A DNA stretch of 64,000 nt from Adiantum capillus-veneris (taxonomy: Eukaryota; Streptophyta; Polypodiopsida; Polypodiales; Pteridaceae): positions 123,556,470 through 123,620,469 of the forward strand of contig CM043962.1 of the NCBI GenBank assembly GCA_014529385.2. The letters run 5' to 3'. This document shows, in pieces, positions 11,563 to 23,327 of the stretch. The position numbers and the translations under genes are program-made. Position 1 is the first letter of the stretch; every line of letters starts with the position of its first letter. A model generated the notes under the pieces. The model ran no database searches. It worked only from the letters and a program-made list of their open reading frames with translations, and was not told where the DNA came from.

Positions 11563-12770
11563 TCATCCTTTGGGTCTATCTTCATGATGTGGTTGACTTG
11601 TTGGTACGCAAACTAGATCTACAACTTGAATATCGGCCAAAGGAGCCAACACTTGACTCTTCTTTTTCTTCTCTAATGCTTTGAACAATGGGTACTTTGG
11701 TTGATAAACTGACTTTTTGCTCAATACTTGTGGAATTACCATAGAATCTGTAGGGGAGGTTGAGCTTGCCAATTGTGCTAGATTTGGTTGTGGGGATGTG
11801 TAGAGAAACTTCCAAATTTGTTTTTGTCTCCACATGGATCTCTTCATAAATGTTTCCTTTCTAATTAGGAATTACATTTTCTTTGCCTTCCAAGTCTGTA
11901 TCAAAAGTAAGTTGTACCTCTTTTGAAAAATGCTCTTGCAAAGTAACGATGCTCCGATAGTGTCTATTTTTATGTCCTAGATAGACTTCATTTAAATTTA
12001 AGTATGGTTGATCTGTGTACCCATAATCTCCTTAGATGAAGCTCTACTTACTATGGAAACCTTCAAGCCATGTTGGCTATAGACTTTTGGTCTCTCAAGA
12101 TGTTCATAAGTATCATGTTAGCATACAATCAACGTATTGTGATTGCTCGGATTGGTTTAGTAATTGCAAGCATTTTTACAAGATTTGACTAATTTTGAGA
12201 GACTTTTTCCTGATCTTCACTATATTCTACCCATCATTGACATGGCTCAAGAGCTAGTCATGAAATGTGATCATGAAGGCTTTGACACTCCTCCCTGGAA
12301 GGTGGATCCTATCCCTAATGTTGATGTGCAAGAACTAACACCAAGTCAAGCCTTAACCCAATGCATAAATGAGTTAAAAGATCTCTTGCTTCCAAAATAT
12401 TGAAGAGGGCATCCCATCATACAATGAGTCACAAATCATATCATTGATGGGGCCAGCGTAAACAATCTATGTTGACCTTTGTGATGGATGAGCACCTGCA
12501 AAGATATCTTTTCCAAAGAACGGAAGTGTAGCACAAGTACAAGCATATGTGACTTCTACTTGGCTAGGGCATGTCCATCCTAAGGCACAAGAGGTAGACT
12601 CCCAAACAAGTTCTACGGTTGTAGTAGAGACTGATGAAGCCTTTGCTTTATCTCCCTTGAGAAGCGGTTATAGATGTTTGTGGGTGCTATGTGTTTGAGT
12701 TCCCAATAGAAATTTTGGAAGCCACCTTGTCTTTGGTCCATTTGAGTGTCTTTTGCATGGTCTCCTTTTT
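11563..12770 (-). pseudogene. Decayed 3' part of the gag-protease element
   Basis: Minus-strand fragments at 12613-12807 and 11563-11847 have no recognised domain. The first carries one more IWIPK-type motif (around 12800). The second is basic with runs of Lys. Between them, at 12164-12403, a plus-strand frame of about 80 codons is open but lacks a convincing ATG start. Neither polymerase nor integrase motifs occur on either strand. The left end of the element could not be defined. Confidence 0.3.
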
Positions 12771-13740
12771 CTCTATGACTTGATGGATAGTAGGCTTTGG
12801 TATCCATATCTGACTATTACCGTTCTAAAAGCCTTGCCCTTGTAGTAGAATGTGAGGTATCCATCTGGAGTTTGTAGAACCCTTGGTTGTGATTGGCTTA
12901 TGTTGGCTCTTGATTGTGATTGCTTGTCATTGGGTGGAGCCTTGTGCTACATGACTGCTCTTAGTTGTTCTAGGTTGAGCTTCTGCTTTTTGGGTAACCA
13001 TATTTAAGAGTTACCTTCATAAAATCCTTGTGCTTTGAGTAGTTTGACTGGAATCATCCGTTGCTTCACATGTTTTTGCTGGGTATCTTGGTTGAAGTTT
13101 GACTTTGGTACCCATAATTGCCACATTGCTTGCTTCTTTGAAGGTCTTTTCCTTTGCCTTTTGTGGTTGTTCTTCCTCCTGATTGAGGTGTTTGTCTTCC
13201 ATTGATAGTGTGGATTGCTCTTTATAAAATTGTTTTCTTGAGGTGAGTATGTCCAACCTATTACCTTAGGCTTTTTTCCCAAACATTAGTGTTTCCTTAA
13301 GAGTAGCCTTGAGTAGTGATTGACTCATTTGTTTCTACCCACCCTATTATCTTTGGTTGTTGAGGTTCATCTTGTGATTGGTGTATCCAAACTGGATCTT
13401 TGACTTTGATGTGCTCTTTGTATACTAACACTTGGTTGATTCTTCTCGGCTTCTTTTGGAGGCTTTGTTGTGATGGAAAATTTGGTTGAAAAAACTTTTG
13501 TTTAGGTTTCCATTTCATTGTTGATGGGTTTTCTTTCGACATGGAGGCTTTGTAGGAAGTTTGATGGAGACACGTTGAAGGTGAAGCTGACTTGCGAAGT
13601 TGATTTGCTTGAATGTCTGATTTAGCTTTACCTTTCTCCACTACAATTGGTTTTTCTTTTTTGCATGGATCTAAGATGCTTCTAAGATTATTGTTGTTGT
13701 TGTTGTTGAAGCTTTTTGTGGTTGTCAAAAGAAGATATTC
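12770..13740 (-). pseudogene. W(V/I/L)PK-motif tract of the gag-protease element
   Basis: The minus-strand frames, separated by stops and shifts, contain a series of similar motifs: a VWIH-type motif near 13385, QLWVPK near 13105, then a RMIPVKLLKAQGFYEGN stretch near 13040, IWLPKK near 12990 and IWIPK near 12800. The AQGFYEGN part is clearly homologous to the first residues of the ORF at window position 3-539. The tract is basic and rich in Gln, Lys and Ser. No known domain. It replaces the position where RT and integrase would be expected after the protease. Confidence 0.5.
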
Positions 13741-13742
13741 AT

Positions 13743-14399
13743 TCAGCTTTTTGTCAAAACCAGACGATGCTTGATGTGATGGGAGTCGATTACATAGAAA
13801 GTTTCCTTGAACTCCCCAATACTTAGTTTGAGTACGTCTTTTGCCATGCCAAAGCTAGGAGTTGACATTGTAGAACTTGTGTACACTATTTCTTCTAGCT
13901 CCTTGATTGGTGTCTTTCCCATCATTATCCAAGTTCCATAAAACATTAGATTTTTTGTAGCATAAGGATCTACAACTAAACATGTGATTTTGGGTCTTGT
14001 CTCTCCACATAGGCTGAAATTGATCACTGTAGGAGACAATCAATCTTCTGCCTTATCCTTGTTCTTCTCTTGATCTTGAGTTTGTTGAACACTTGATGTG
14101 GACCTTGGAAACACTGCTTCTTCGTTTTCTTTTAGTTGTGCATTTTTTGGATTCCACTTCTTTGAAACAATTGTTGTTGATTCTTCAAGTATGTTAATGA
14201 TGACATATTCTTGTGGTTGCTTTTGTTCCTTTGTTTGCGCTTTTGCACCATGCTTCATGACATTTTTTGTCTCGCCTTCTCTGCTTTCATACTCACAATT
14301 TTTATTAGCTTCCTTCAACACCTTTATCATAAAATAGGGAGCTATATCAAAGCCATCCTCATCACAAAACTTCGTAGGTGTTATTTTGTTTACACACAC
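13743..14399 (-). pseudogene. Spacer between protease and W(V/I)PK tract
   Basis: Two minus-strand frames. The first (14040-14399) begins near a FCDEDGFDIAPYF stretch and becomes Lys/Glu/Gln-rich. The second (13743-14039) contains a CLVVDPYATKNLMFYGTW stretch. I do not recognise either as a catalytic domain. They sit in order after the protease and belong to the same element by position and strand. Confidence 0.35.
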
Positions 14400-14559
14400 A
14401 TCTAGAGTAGCCAGTATTTGATCCTAGCCAAAGGGTTGAAATGGATCTTAAACATAGTCCTTATCCTCTATTGATCTCTTTAGGGCACACTCCTCTTTAG
14501 TCAAGTTCTCAACTTCGAATGCTCCACATATCCATATATACTCTTTGTTGTGCAACCAT

Positions 14560-15030
14560 GCAAGTATTTACTTTTTGTGGACCGTAGTTAAATCAAATTC
14601 CTCTATTGGAGTTTGACTAACATCCCTGTAGCTATGATCTTTCAGGTTGATCCTTGTTGTAACATCCTTGTGCCGCAAGTAGAGATGGTCATAATCCCAA
14701 TCTTGCACAATTTTAAGTCGATGCATGATTGGTCGTCCTAAAATGATGTCATAGTTGTTTCTCTTTCCAAAATCCGCTACTGCAAAGGTATGCTCGTAAT
14801 CTATGCCGCATGAGGATACTATGATTTGTTCTAGTATTTCCATAGGTCTCTCTATAAAGCCATCTGCAAGTTACAGTTTCATTCTTGTTTTTCTGAGAGC
14901 TGGTCTTTCCCATTTTTCCCATATTTCTTTTGTGGAAATGGCCACTCAAGCCCCATCATCGAGTATAGCAATCATTTTACTCCTTGATGTTTCAGTGGCA
15001 AGGTGGTATTTCCTTCTTTTCCTTCACAAT
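14560..15030 (-). pseudogene. Retroviral-type aspartic protease, interrupted by an insertion
   Basis: Reading down from 15030, the minus strand gives a hydrophobic stretch ending in a D-D-G-A motif (at about 14955) followed by an in-frame stop. Next come KEIWEKWERPALRKTRMKL and a short region ending in CGIDYEHTFAVADFG. YDIILGRPIMHRLKIVQDWD follows near 14700. The DDGA plus ILGRP pair is the active-site strand and C-terminal alpha-motif of plant retroelement proteases. Upstream coding sequence is cut at 15030 by the LTR element 15031-22741 and resumes at 22742. Stops and frame changes show the gene is dead. Confidence 0.7.
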
Positions 15031-17040
15031 TGTGAGGTCCCCAACCCTGAGAAGATTGGGGTGACTTGGTAGATGGCCTTCCTTTATTCTCCTTTTCCGT
15101 TGACAACACCCTACTCCGTTTCCACAAAGTAGAGATACGAGCAATAGAAGAAAGGAAGTCCTCTATCCATCGTTTACGTGGTTATAAGGGTCATACGCCA
15201 CAAGCCAGGTCGATAAATCTAGAATTCTAATGAAAGTTGTTTCCTAACATAAAGATGAAATCCCATTGACATATTTAGAATCCATAAACAACGCCTTTTT
15301 CCTCACATTTAAGAGGCACGGCTGCCATCCATAAACCATAAATATGATATGAGACTTAGTCCAAACTAACTCGAATAATCAGGTCCATAGCTTTCAGGGG
15401 CACGTAGATTTGGGACGGCTCGACTCTTGACACAATGAGCCTCTAATTTCACTTCTCTCAATAAGAGGGAGTGGAGAGTTTCTCGACTAATTGAGACAAC
15501 CCATCCTTGATTGGAAACTTGAGCCAGCCCCCACTTTCCACCCCACACTCACACTTTTTAACTTGTTTTCTAATTACTACCACATTGTTTTACATATACA
15601 AAAAGTGTTCCTTAATTAATTCCAAACACAAGTTCGTTTATACAACCCTTCAAACAATACTAAAACAATTCAAACAAGGCCTAATGAAGAAAGCCCCATA
15701 TCTCAACAAAAAAACTTTTCCAATTTCTTATGAGTTTGTCGCTACCCGCGAACTTTCTCTGTCTAATCAACACAGCCCCTTTGCAAAGGATTTATTCGCT
15801 AACAAAAAATTGCTCAACCTTCCCATCTCGCTAACCGCGAGGCATCCCACTACCTGCGAGGCATCTTGCTAACTGCCAGACATCCCACTACCCGCGAGGC
15901 ATCCCGCTAACCGCGAGGAACAAAAGGGAGCCGATAACCTCAGCTTAATCTCTGCTAACCGCGGAATCACCTCGCTACCCACGATAACAAAATATATTCT
16001 TTCAACAATTCTTCTCTTCAAATGAATCTTCAAACATGATCAACCAACTCTTCATATCAACCAGTATCAACTTATCAAATAATTTATCAAATAATAACAA
16101 TTTAACAAAGAGTGATAATTTATAAAACATTCTTTTCACTAATCTATGAAAACATATGTTTGTTTCTTGTGATAGAATCACGTTTCTCGGATAGTTTAAG
16201 GGGTTCCCTATGCTTAGCTTCCCAAGTCATCATGAATAGCAATGCAGAATTATAAATTTGTCTTACCGGATTAGCGATATGTTCGATTACCTCCCGGGTT
16301 TGAGGTTGAACGGCTTCAACTTCTTCCGCGACCAATACCTCCGCTTCAGCAACATTTGGCGTAGATGATACCTTCTTTTGCACCTTCCTTGAAGTTGAAA
16401 CGACATAAGCATCCTTCTAACTTCGAGTCACTCGCTTTGGGGCCATCGTGTCGATGTAGAGAAGAGAGAAAGAGAACCCAAGAATTCCAAGAGCAACACG
16501 ACGATGGTAGAGAAGACTTGGAGATGGCGATGGCTTGAAGTTAAGAGCTCGAGGGAGAGAGGTTGAGAGAGATAAGGTAACTCCGACGTCAAGACAAGAG
16601 AGCTTCCGCTTCTGAGAGTGTGTATCTGTGTCTAGAAAGTGAGGGGAGAGGGGTCTATAGGCTCTCAAGGCCAGATAAGAATAGAGGAAAGCAGAGAGAG
16701 CTAAGTTCGCGTATGTTCGCGGCTCTCTTTTAAAAAAAACTTATTATTATTATTATTATTTGGTACACGGATTTTGATGCACGATTTTGATTCTCCAATT
16801 TTAAGAGAAGCTTGGCTTCCAAGCCAAGAATTGCTCTCTCTTTCCTAAAAGGTCAACTCTTATCTTTAGATACAGTCTTGAGGCTATTTTGAAGTAAATA
16901 AGGGTCATAATTAGTAGTTCTAGCGTCCGATTTTCAATCCAATCGTTCCGTTTGAACGCATTATGACTTAAAAAATGCGAACCTTAAATACTTGCAAAGT
17001 GAATAAAATACTTTTATTGAAAAATGTTGGGTATATTACA
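15031..17040 (-). repeat. Left (3') LTR of the nested gag-only element
   Basis: Begins TGTGAGGTCCCC and ends GGGTATATTACA on the plus strand. Carries a minisatellite of GCTAACCGCGAGGCATCCC-like units at about 15817-15925. Immediately inside, the minus strand reads AGTTGGGGAGAT, a candidate polypurine tract. An ATTATT run lies at about 16741-16760. Confidence 0.85.
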
Positions 17041-17184
17041 ATCTCCCCAACTTAGGGATTCGAGATATCCTCATATTGAGAAAACGTGAGGATACTTCTA
17101 CTCTAATTACTAGCGACCATCACTATGTCTAAAAAAGGTGATGTCCTTAGTCTGCTTCACTTTTGATACTATTGCTGCTCTATT

Positions 17185-17765
17185 AGCCAATTGTGGACAA
17201 GAGTTCCGATAATGTCCCAACTCTCCATATTCAAAGCATCGAACATTCAAGCGTCAAGAATCTTGCGTATTAGTGGCATGACTATCTCTGAAGCTATGAT
17301 TCCATGCAATACTTCTTGTAATCCCTTGTTCCTTCATCAAAGATTTAGCTCGTAGTAAAGCATCTTATACTGTGGTAGACTTCAGGGCTTCCAATTGCAA
17401 GCTAATTGGTTCTCTTAAACCTTGACAAGAGCGAGCTACCTGCTGCTCCATGGTCATTGATGGTGCGTAACGTCTAAGCCTTACAAACTTTGAGTATTAC
17501 TCTTCCAAGGTTAAACTGTATTGTTTCAAGCTAAAGAACTCATTCATGTTTATCGCTTGATGGACAGGGGGTAAGTATCTTTCCTTCACCGCTTGTTTGA
17601 TTTCCCACCAACTCTGAAAGTTCTCCAACACACCCATGTCACGACAATGTTGTTTCCACCATAATTTCGCTTCACCAGAGAGATGAAACATCCCTAGCAT
17701 CACTTGGTTTGCAGTTGTGGTCCTTGTAGTGAGGCGGTCCGGGGCGGGCAACAAGAAGAGTGGCC
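17185..17765 (-). pseudogene. Gag middle and zinc knuckle of the nested element
   Basis: The 85-residue minus-strand ORF at 17497-17754 contains MFHLSGEAKLWWKQHCRDMG, the hallmark of the retrotransposon Gag core (hydrophobic helix ending in a Trp pair). About 80 codons further on, near 17190-17235, a CFEYGELGHYRNSC motif represents the zinc knuckle. The second Cys of the expected CX2C is replaced by Tyr, which should abolish zinc binding. Upstream gag is separated by about 2 kb of other sequence. Confidence 0.7.
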
Positions 17766-19860
17766 TCTAAGCACCCTTCTAGGCTCCCATGCTGCTCAAT
17801 TGGGTTGGGGTTGAAAAAAAAACAAACACACACACAAACCCACAACCTAACCCTACACAAATTTGGGGCACCACCTAGTTTTGGATGCGAACTAGGACGC
17901 GTAGAGAGAGAGAGAGAGAGTGCTCGGGCTGCTTTGAAATGTATCGGCCGTGATCAAGCAAACACAATTATATATGTAAGAAAAAGGAGGGGATGCTTGT
18001 TGCATTAATACCTTCTTACAAATTTGTCATGACCAATCAAAGTGAGATTAGTATTTGTTCAACATAGCTTGAGTAAATTACACCACAACACATCACAAGA
18101 AAATCCACCCCAATCACTGTTTTAAGGCCAGGGGAGTCCTCTCCACCCTGTCGCCCTCTTACAGTACGTGGGATTTATGGCTAAATTGATGACAACACCC
18201 AGAGACAAGCTATCAAGAACTTAAAAAAGCACCAAGACACTTACACATCATTGTTGTCCATTACTTCACGTTGGAAGAGAGACAAAGTATCAAGTTTAGT
18301 CCAAATCCACCCTCCTTGATTCAGCAAATGTTGGTCTTACACTAGTAGGAGAAATGATAGATTTCCAACTCTCAATTGAATGATCACTCTCTCTCTTACA
18401 ATGGCATAGAGTTCCCTTGCTAATCACCCCTATTACAACACATGCACATGCATAAGGCAATGAGATTCCACTCAAGAGCTCCTTCTAGAGAGGTTGAGCT
18501 TGGCTTCTCAAGCTATAGCATAGTGCTCTTGCTTATGACTCCCCCTTTTTGTGCTAGCTACACCCTCCTTTTATAGCAATTTTGAGGGCTAGGGTTACTC
18601 CTCTAACCATGGTTGGGTTAGAATTTATTTTGCTTGGAATTATCAAGAAGTTGGTGTGGATAGATGAAGAAGAGAGAGAGGAGAGAAGTGGAGATGATAG
18701 GACTTTTCATAGTAGGTTAGTGTTAGTAAATTAGTAGAGTTAGTATTTTTATTGATTTACAAATGGAATTGGATATTTACAATGGGAGTATCCATGTAGG
18801 ATACAAATAAGGAATAAAAAACTCTTAATAGGTAAGAAAACATGGATTTCTTACAATGTTGATGCTCCAAGTGTCTTGAGTAGGGTCAATTTTGACGCTT
18901 GTTGATGGTCCACTAGCTTTGACGGTACGTTTTTTCTCCACTCTCAACCTTCCTTGAGATCCAAGGTAAGTGAACATGAGTAATCAATCACCATGATGCT
19001 GTCTTTAAAGAGAAGAGGCTGAATTTTGTGGTTTTCTTGATAGATATGGGTAATATGGAAGAGGAAAAATGAGACTAGGTGGTCAATTTTGGAATGGAAG
19101 TGTGTGTAGGAGACATGAGTTCACCATGGTTTCTCTTATTCTTCAAGGTTGAGAAGAAGGTGAGTAGGGTGCAGAGAGGAGTGGTGAGAGAGGTGGGGAT
19201 GATGAGTGGAGAAGTGTGTGTGAAAGAGGAAAATGATAAAGTGGAAGAGGGAGTGTGGCTTCATAGCATGGGCAAACTGGGGTCCACCAATAAAATCATA
19301 GCTCACAGCTCGTAGCTCAAAAAAATATGAAAAAATTTGAGGTAAAAGTTCAGCTCACGAGCTACAACTTTTGTTTGTATCACCTTTTCAAATTCGGGGA
19401 GCATAGATGTAGGAAGGAAAAAATCACAATAGTGAAAAACTATACACATAAATAAACTAGTTTTTTTGGATTTTTGTTGGAATGGAGTTACACCAAAAAT
19501 AAGAGAAGCTTGTATGAAATTATTTTTATATGGAATAAAGAGTATGCAAAATGGTAAGAAAAAATATGGTAATGTTGAGTCAATGTACATAGCATAAATA
19601 ACACACCATAGGTAGAAATATTTAAATAAATACCAAAATAATTATGAAAAATCCTTTTATTTAGGCTCTATATACAATGAAATATTTACACACAAATGGG
19701 CCATAATATACCTATATTTTTTATATTTTTGGCTCAACTAGCCCAGTGACTAGCTAATTAAGGGTTTTTAAGAAGCTATGGGAAAAGTCCCCTAACTCAC
19801 ACACACCTATATACAGTGAAATGGTAGGGATAGCCACAGTGTTGGATGATTTTGGTAGGG
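17766..19860. other. About 2-kb insertion splitting gag of the nested element
   Basis: Gag sequence stops at about 17765 and its N-terminal part resumes at about 19860. The intervening sequence has a short GA tract (17904-17920), an A-rich run at 17814-17822 and no coding domain. Both borders are approximate. I could not identify its type or find terminal repeats. Confidence 0.4.
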
Positions 19861-20102
19861 TGAGGTAGCTTACTATGGCAATTATGGAAAGCCGAAAAAT
19901 GGTTATCAGTAGCAGAGAAGTAATCCATAGCTTCGATCCATACTTTTAAATCTTTCTCAATATCATCACCCTCTTCTTTAAAAGAAGGTGGTTGCATATG
20001 TTTGAGCAACAAATTCTTCTCCCGAATCTCCGTATAGATAGCATCATTTTGAGGGTTTTCCAACGTAGAAGTGATTTGAGGATTCCCCTGAGTGTACATC
20101 AA
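19797..20102 (-). pseudogene. Gag N-terminal piece of the nested element
   Basis: The minus-strand frame contains MQPPSFKEEGDD and KVWIEAMDYFSA, typical of the start of the retrotransposon Gag core (Pro-rich lead, then W-x-E-x-M-x-x-Y-F). After DYFSA the reading runs into unrelated sequence, marking the insertion border. No ATG context was tested. Confidence 0.6.
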
Positions 20103-20199
20103 TGTCTATAATAACTCAAATCAATAGGGTACTTTCTAAACTTAGACTTATCCAGTCCACTAAAAGATCAATCGTATGATTTAATCAATCCTTACTTAT

Positions 20200-20360
20200 C
20201 CGATTTATTAAAACTCAATCACATGACCTAACCAATCTTGACTTAACCAGTCATGATTATCTCAATCACATGACTTAACCAGTCATGGGTTATCCAATCA
20301 CATGACTTAACCAGTCATGGGTTATCCAATCACATGACTTAACCAGTCATGGCTCATTCA
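20200..20360. repeat. 32-bp minisatellite
   Basis: Units AATCACATGACTTAACCAGT followed by CATGGGTTATCC repeat at 20264, 20296 and 20328, with decayed units on either side. It lies in the leader between PBS and gag of the nested element. Confidence 0.85.
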
Positions 20361-20626
20361 GTCCACCAAAAAACTCACTTTCATGACTTAACTAGTCAAA
20401 CAATTTCTTTGTACAAAAACAACTCAATCTTCTATTCATAAAATCATCAAAATGTCATATAGGGGTCTACAAAAGATCTCTCCATGAAAAAACATAATAG
20501 AGGTTTCAACCATAACAATGGTACACGTCAATCGACATAACGTAATATCTCTAAGAGTTGGATAATGGGTATAGTAACCATACACATGAGGAAGTTTGAA
20601 GTAGCCAATTAAATCTTTTTAACCTA

Positions 20627-20639
20627 GGCTCTGATACCA
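20627..20639 (-). other. Primer-binding site, initiator-Met tRNA
   Basis: On the minus strand this reads TGGTATCAGAGCC, two bases inside the right LTR at 20642. It fixes the element's orientation as minus. Confidence 0.9.
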
Positions 20640-20641
20640 AT

Positions 20642-22741
20642 TGTGAGGTCCCGAATCTTGAGAAGATTGGGGTGACTTGATAGATGGCCTTTCTTTATTC
20701 TCCTTTTCCGTTGACGACACCCTATTCTACTTCCAAAAAGTAGAGATACGAGCAACAGAAGAGAGAAAGTCCTCTATCCATCGTTTATGTGGTTATAAGG
20801 GTCATACGTCACAAGCCAGGTCGATAAATCTAGGATTCTAATAAAAGTTGTTTCTTAACATAAAGATGAAATCCCATTGACATATTTAGAATCCATAAAC
20901 GCCTTTTTTCCCACGGTTAAGAGGCACGACCGCTATCCATAAACCTTAAAGATGATATGAGACTTAGTCTAAACTAACTCGACTAATCAGGTCCATAGCT
21001 TTCAAGGGCACGTAGATTTGGGATGTCTCGACTCTTGGCACAATGAGTCTCTAATTTCACTTCTCTCAATAAGAGGGAGTGGAGAGTTTCTCGACTAATT
21101 GAGACCACCCATCCTTGACTCGCAACCTAAGCTAGCCCCCACTTTCCATCCCACACTCACACTTTTGAACTTGTTTTTTGATTACTACCACACTGTTTTA
21201 TATATACAAACAGTGTTCCTTAGTTAATTCCAAACACAGGTTCTTTTATATAGCCCTTCAAACAATACCAAAACAATTCAAACAAAGCGTAATGAAGATA
21301 GCCCTATATCTCAACAAAAAAAACTTTTCCAATTTCTTATGAGTTTGCCGCTACCTGTGAAATTTCTTTGTCTAACCAATAGAGCCTTTGCAAAGGATTT
21401 ATTTGCTAACCGCGAATTGTGCAACCTTCCTATCTCGCTAACCGCGAGGCATACCGCGAAGCATCTTGCTAACCGCCAGGCATCCCGCTACCCGCGAGGC
21501 ATCCCGCTAACCATAAGGCATCTTGATAATTGCCAGGCATCCCACTATCCACGAGGCATCCCGCTAACCATGAGGAACAAAAGAGGGCCGATAACCTTAG
21601 CTTAATCTCCGCTAACCGCGGAATCACCTCGCTACCCGCGATAACAAAATATATTCTTTCAACAATTCTTCTCTTTAAATGAATCTTCAAACGTGATCAA
21701 CCAACTCTTCATATCAACCTGTATCAAATTATCAAATAATTTATCAAACAATAATAATTCAACAAACAGTGACAATTTATCAAATAGTTCTTTCACTAAT
21801 CTATGAAAACATATGCTTGTTTCTTGTGATAGAATCACGTTTCTCGGATAGTTTAAGGGGTTCCCTATGCTTAGCTTCCCAAGTCATCATGAATAACGAT
21901 GCAGAATTATAAATTTGTCTTACCGGATTAGCGATATGTTCGATTACCTCTCGGATTTGAGGTTGGATGGCTTCGACTTCTTCCACGACCAATACCTCCG
22001 CTTCAACAACATTTGGAGTAGATGATACCTTCTTTTGCACCTTCCTTGAAGGTGGAACATGAGCATCCTTCTAACTTTGAGTCACTTGCTTCAGGGCCAT
22101 CATATCAATGTAGAGAAGAGAGAAAGAGAAATCAAGAATTCCAAGAGCAACACGACGATGGTAGAGAAGACTTGGAGATGGAGATGGCTTGAAGGTAACT
22201 CCGACGTCAAGACAAGAGAGCTTCCGCTTCTGGGAGTGTGTGTCTGTATCTTGAAAGTGAGGGGAGAGGGGTCTTTATATAGGCTCTCAAGGCCAACTAA
22301 GAATAGAGGAAAGCAAAGAGAGCTAAGTTCGCATACGTTCATGGCTCTCTAAAATATATATATATATATTTATATATATATAATTGATACACGGATTTCG
22401 ATGCATAATTTTGGTTCTCCAATTTTAACAGAAGCTTGGCTTCCAAGCCAAGAACTCTAAACTTAACTCCCTCCTCTTTCTTTCCTAAAAATATTCCTCC
22501 TTTCCTAAAATTGCTCTCTCTTTCCTAAAAGGTCAACTCTTATCTTTAGATACAGTCTTGAGGGTTAAGTTTCCCATCAACCTTTAGTTTTGAAGTGAAT
22601 AAGGGTCATAATTAGTACTTCTACCATCCAATTTTCAATCCGATTGTTCCGTTTGAATGCATTATGACTTAAAAAATGTGAACCATAAATACTTGCAAAG
22701 TGAATAAAATACTTTTATTGAAAAATGTTGGGTACATTACA
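20642..22741 (-). repeat. Right (5') LTR of the nested gag-only element
   Basis: Begins TGTGAGGTCCCG and ends GGGTACATTACA on the plus strand; 2100 bp against 2010 bp for its partner. It contains the CTAACCGCGAGG minisatellite (21427-21580) with a different unit count, and a TATATA run at 22352-22381 where the partner has an ATT run. Confidence 0.85.
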
Positions 22742-23322
22742 GCAATAATCTCCCATCTTGTTTACAGATATTGGTTTTTCATTTGGATTATCATGTGTTG
22801 TTTTACTTGTTGGGTCATCTAAGGGAATATCTTGAAGAGGAATTTTCAATCCTATCTTCTCTAGATTTTTGTCCACTTCTCTCCATAGATGTGGTCTAAT
22901 TTTCAACAACTTTGAGAGAGTAGTCATGTATTGTATAGGAGAACTCATGATCCATGTTGATTTCAATGATAGGTGCATACTTGAAAGTTGCACTACCATC
23001 CTTTGCACTCCTAATCGCTTTCCATAAGGCTTGGTCCTGGCTTGCCCACTTCTAGAATTGGCAACATCATCTGTGACCTGGAGTCATCCGTGGTATTAGC
23101 CACTACCCTTGCGTCCAAAGGTGTTTCTGTTTCAAGTTTCATTTGAGAATTGATTTTTCAATTTGTTTGTGCTCAATTTCTTCATCCCTTTCATGGATTA
23201 ATACTTCCTATTTAGGGATATTTTGTTTCTCTTGCACCATTAGAGCTTGAGTTGTCTCTATGGGCCTGAGTTGTCTCTATGAGCCGTTTGCACATTTCCA
23301 ACCTCTGTGTTTTGAATTCACG
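22742..23322 (-). pseudogene. Continuation of the gag-protease element between two insertions
   Basis: Between the right end of the nested element and the solo LTR, the minus strand has a frame with STWIMSSPIQYMTTLSKLLK and a Pro/Asp/Lys-rich tail. This suits the linker between gag and protease. It has no recognisable fold. It joins the protease fragment at 15030 once the 7.7-kb insertion is set aside. Confidence 0.45.
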
Positions 23323-23327
23323 ATGCG

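Larger units (their letters stand above)
15031..22741 (-). mobile_element. Gag-only LTR retrotransposon nested in the gag-protease element
   Basis: Two direct LTRs (15031-17040 and 20642-22741), an initiator-Met PBS inside the right LTR and a purine tract inside the left LTR set a minus-strand orientation. Flanks read ACAAT (15026-15030) and GCAAT (22742-22746), a 5-bp target duplication with one change. The interior (3.6 kb) has only gag pieces. No protease, RT or integrase is seen, so it was non-autonomous or has lost pol. By eye the first 175 bp of the LTRs differ at about 16 positions (about 91% identity), so it is much older than the chromovirus at 43.8-52.6 kb. Confidence 0.85.

Noticed and set aside
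12164-12403. Plus-strand 79-codon ORF within the old gag-protease element
   Set aside because: The only start is a non-ATG codon, no family is recognised and the surrounding element is on the other strand.
20264-20360. Regular 32-bp direct repeats resembling a CRISPR array
   Set aside because: No spacers; the units are contiguous. Eukaryotic retroelement leader minisatellite.
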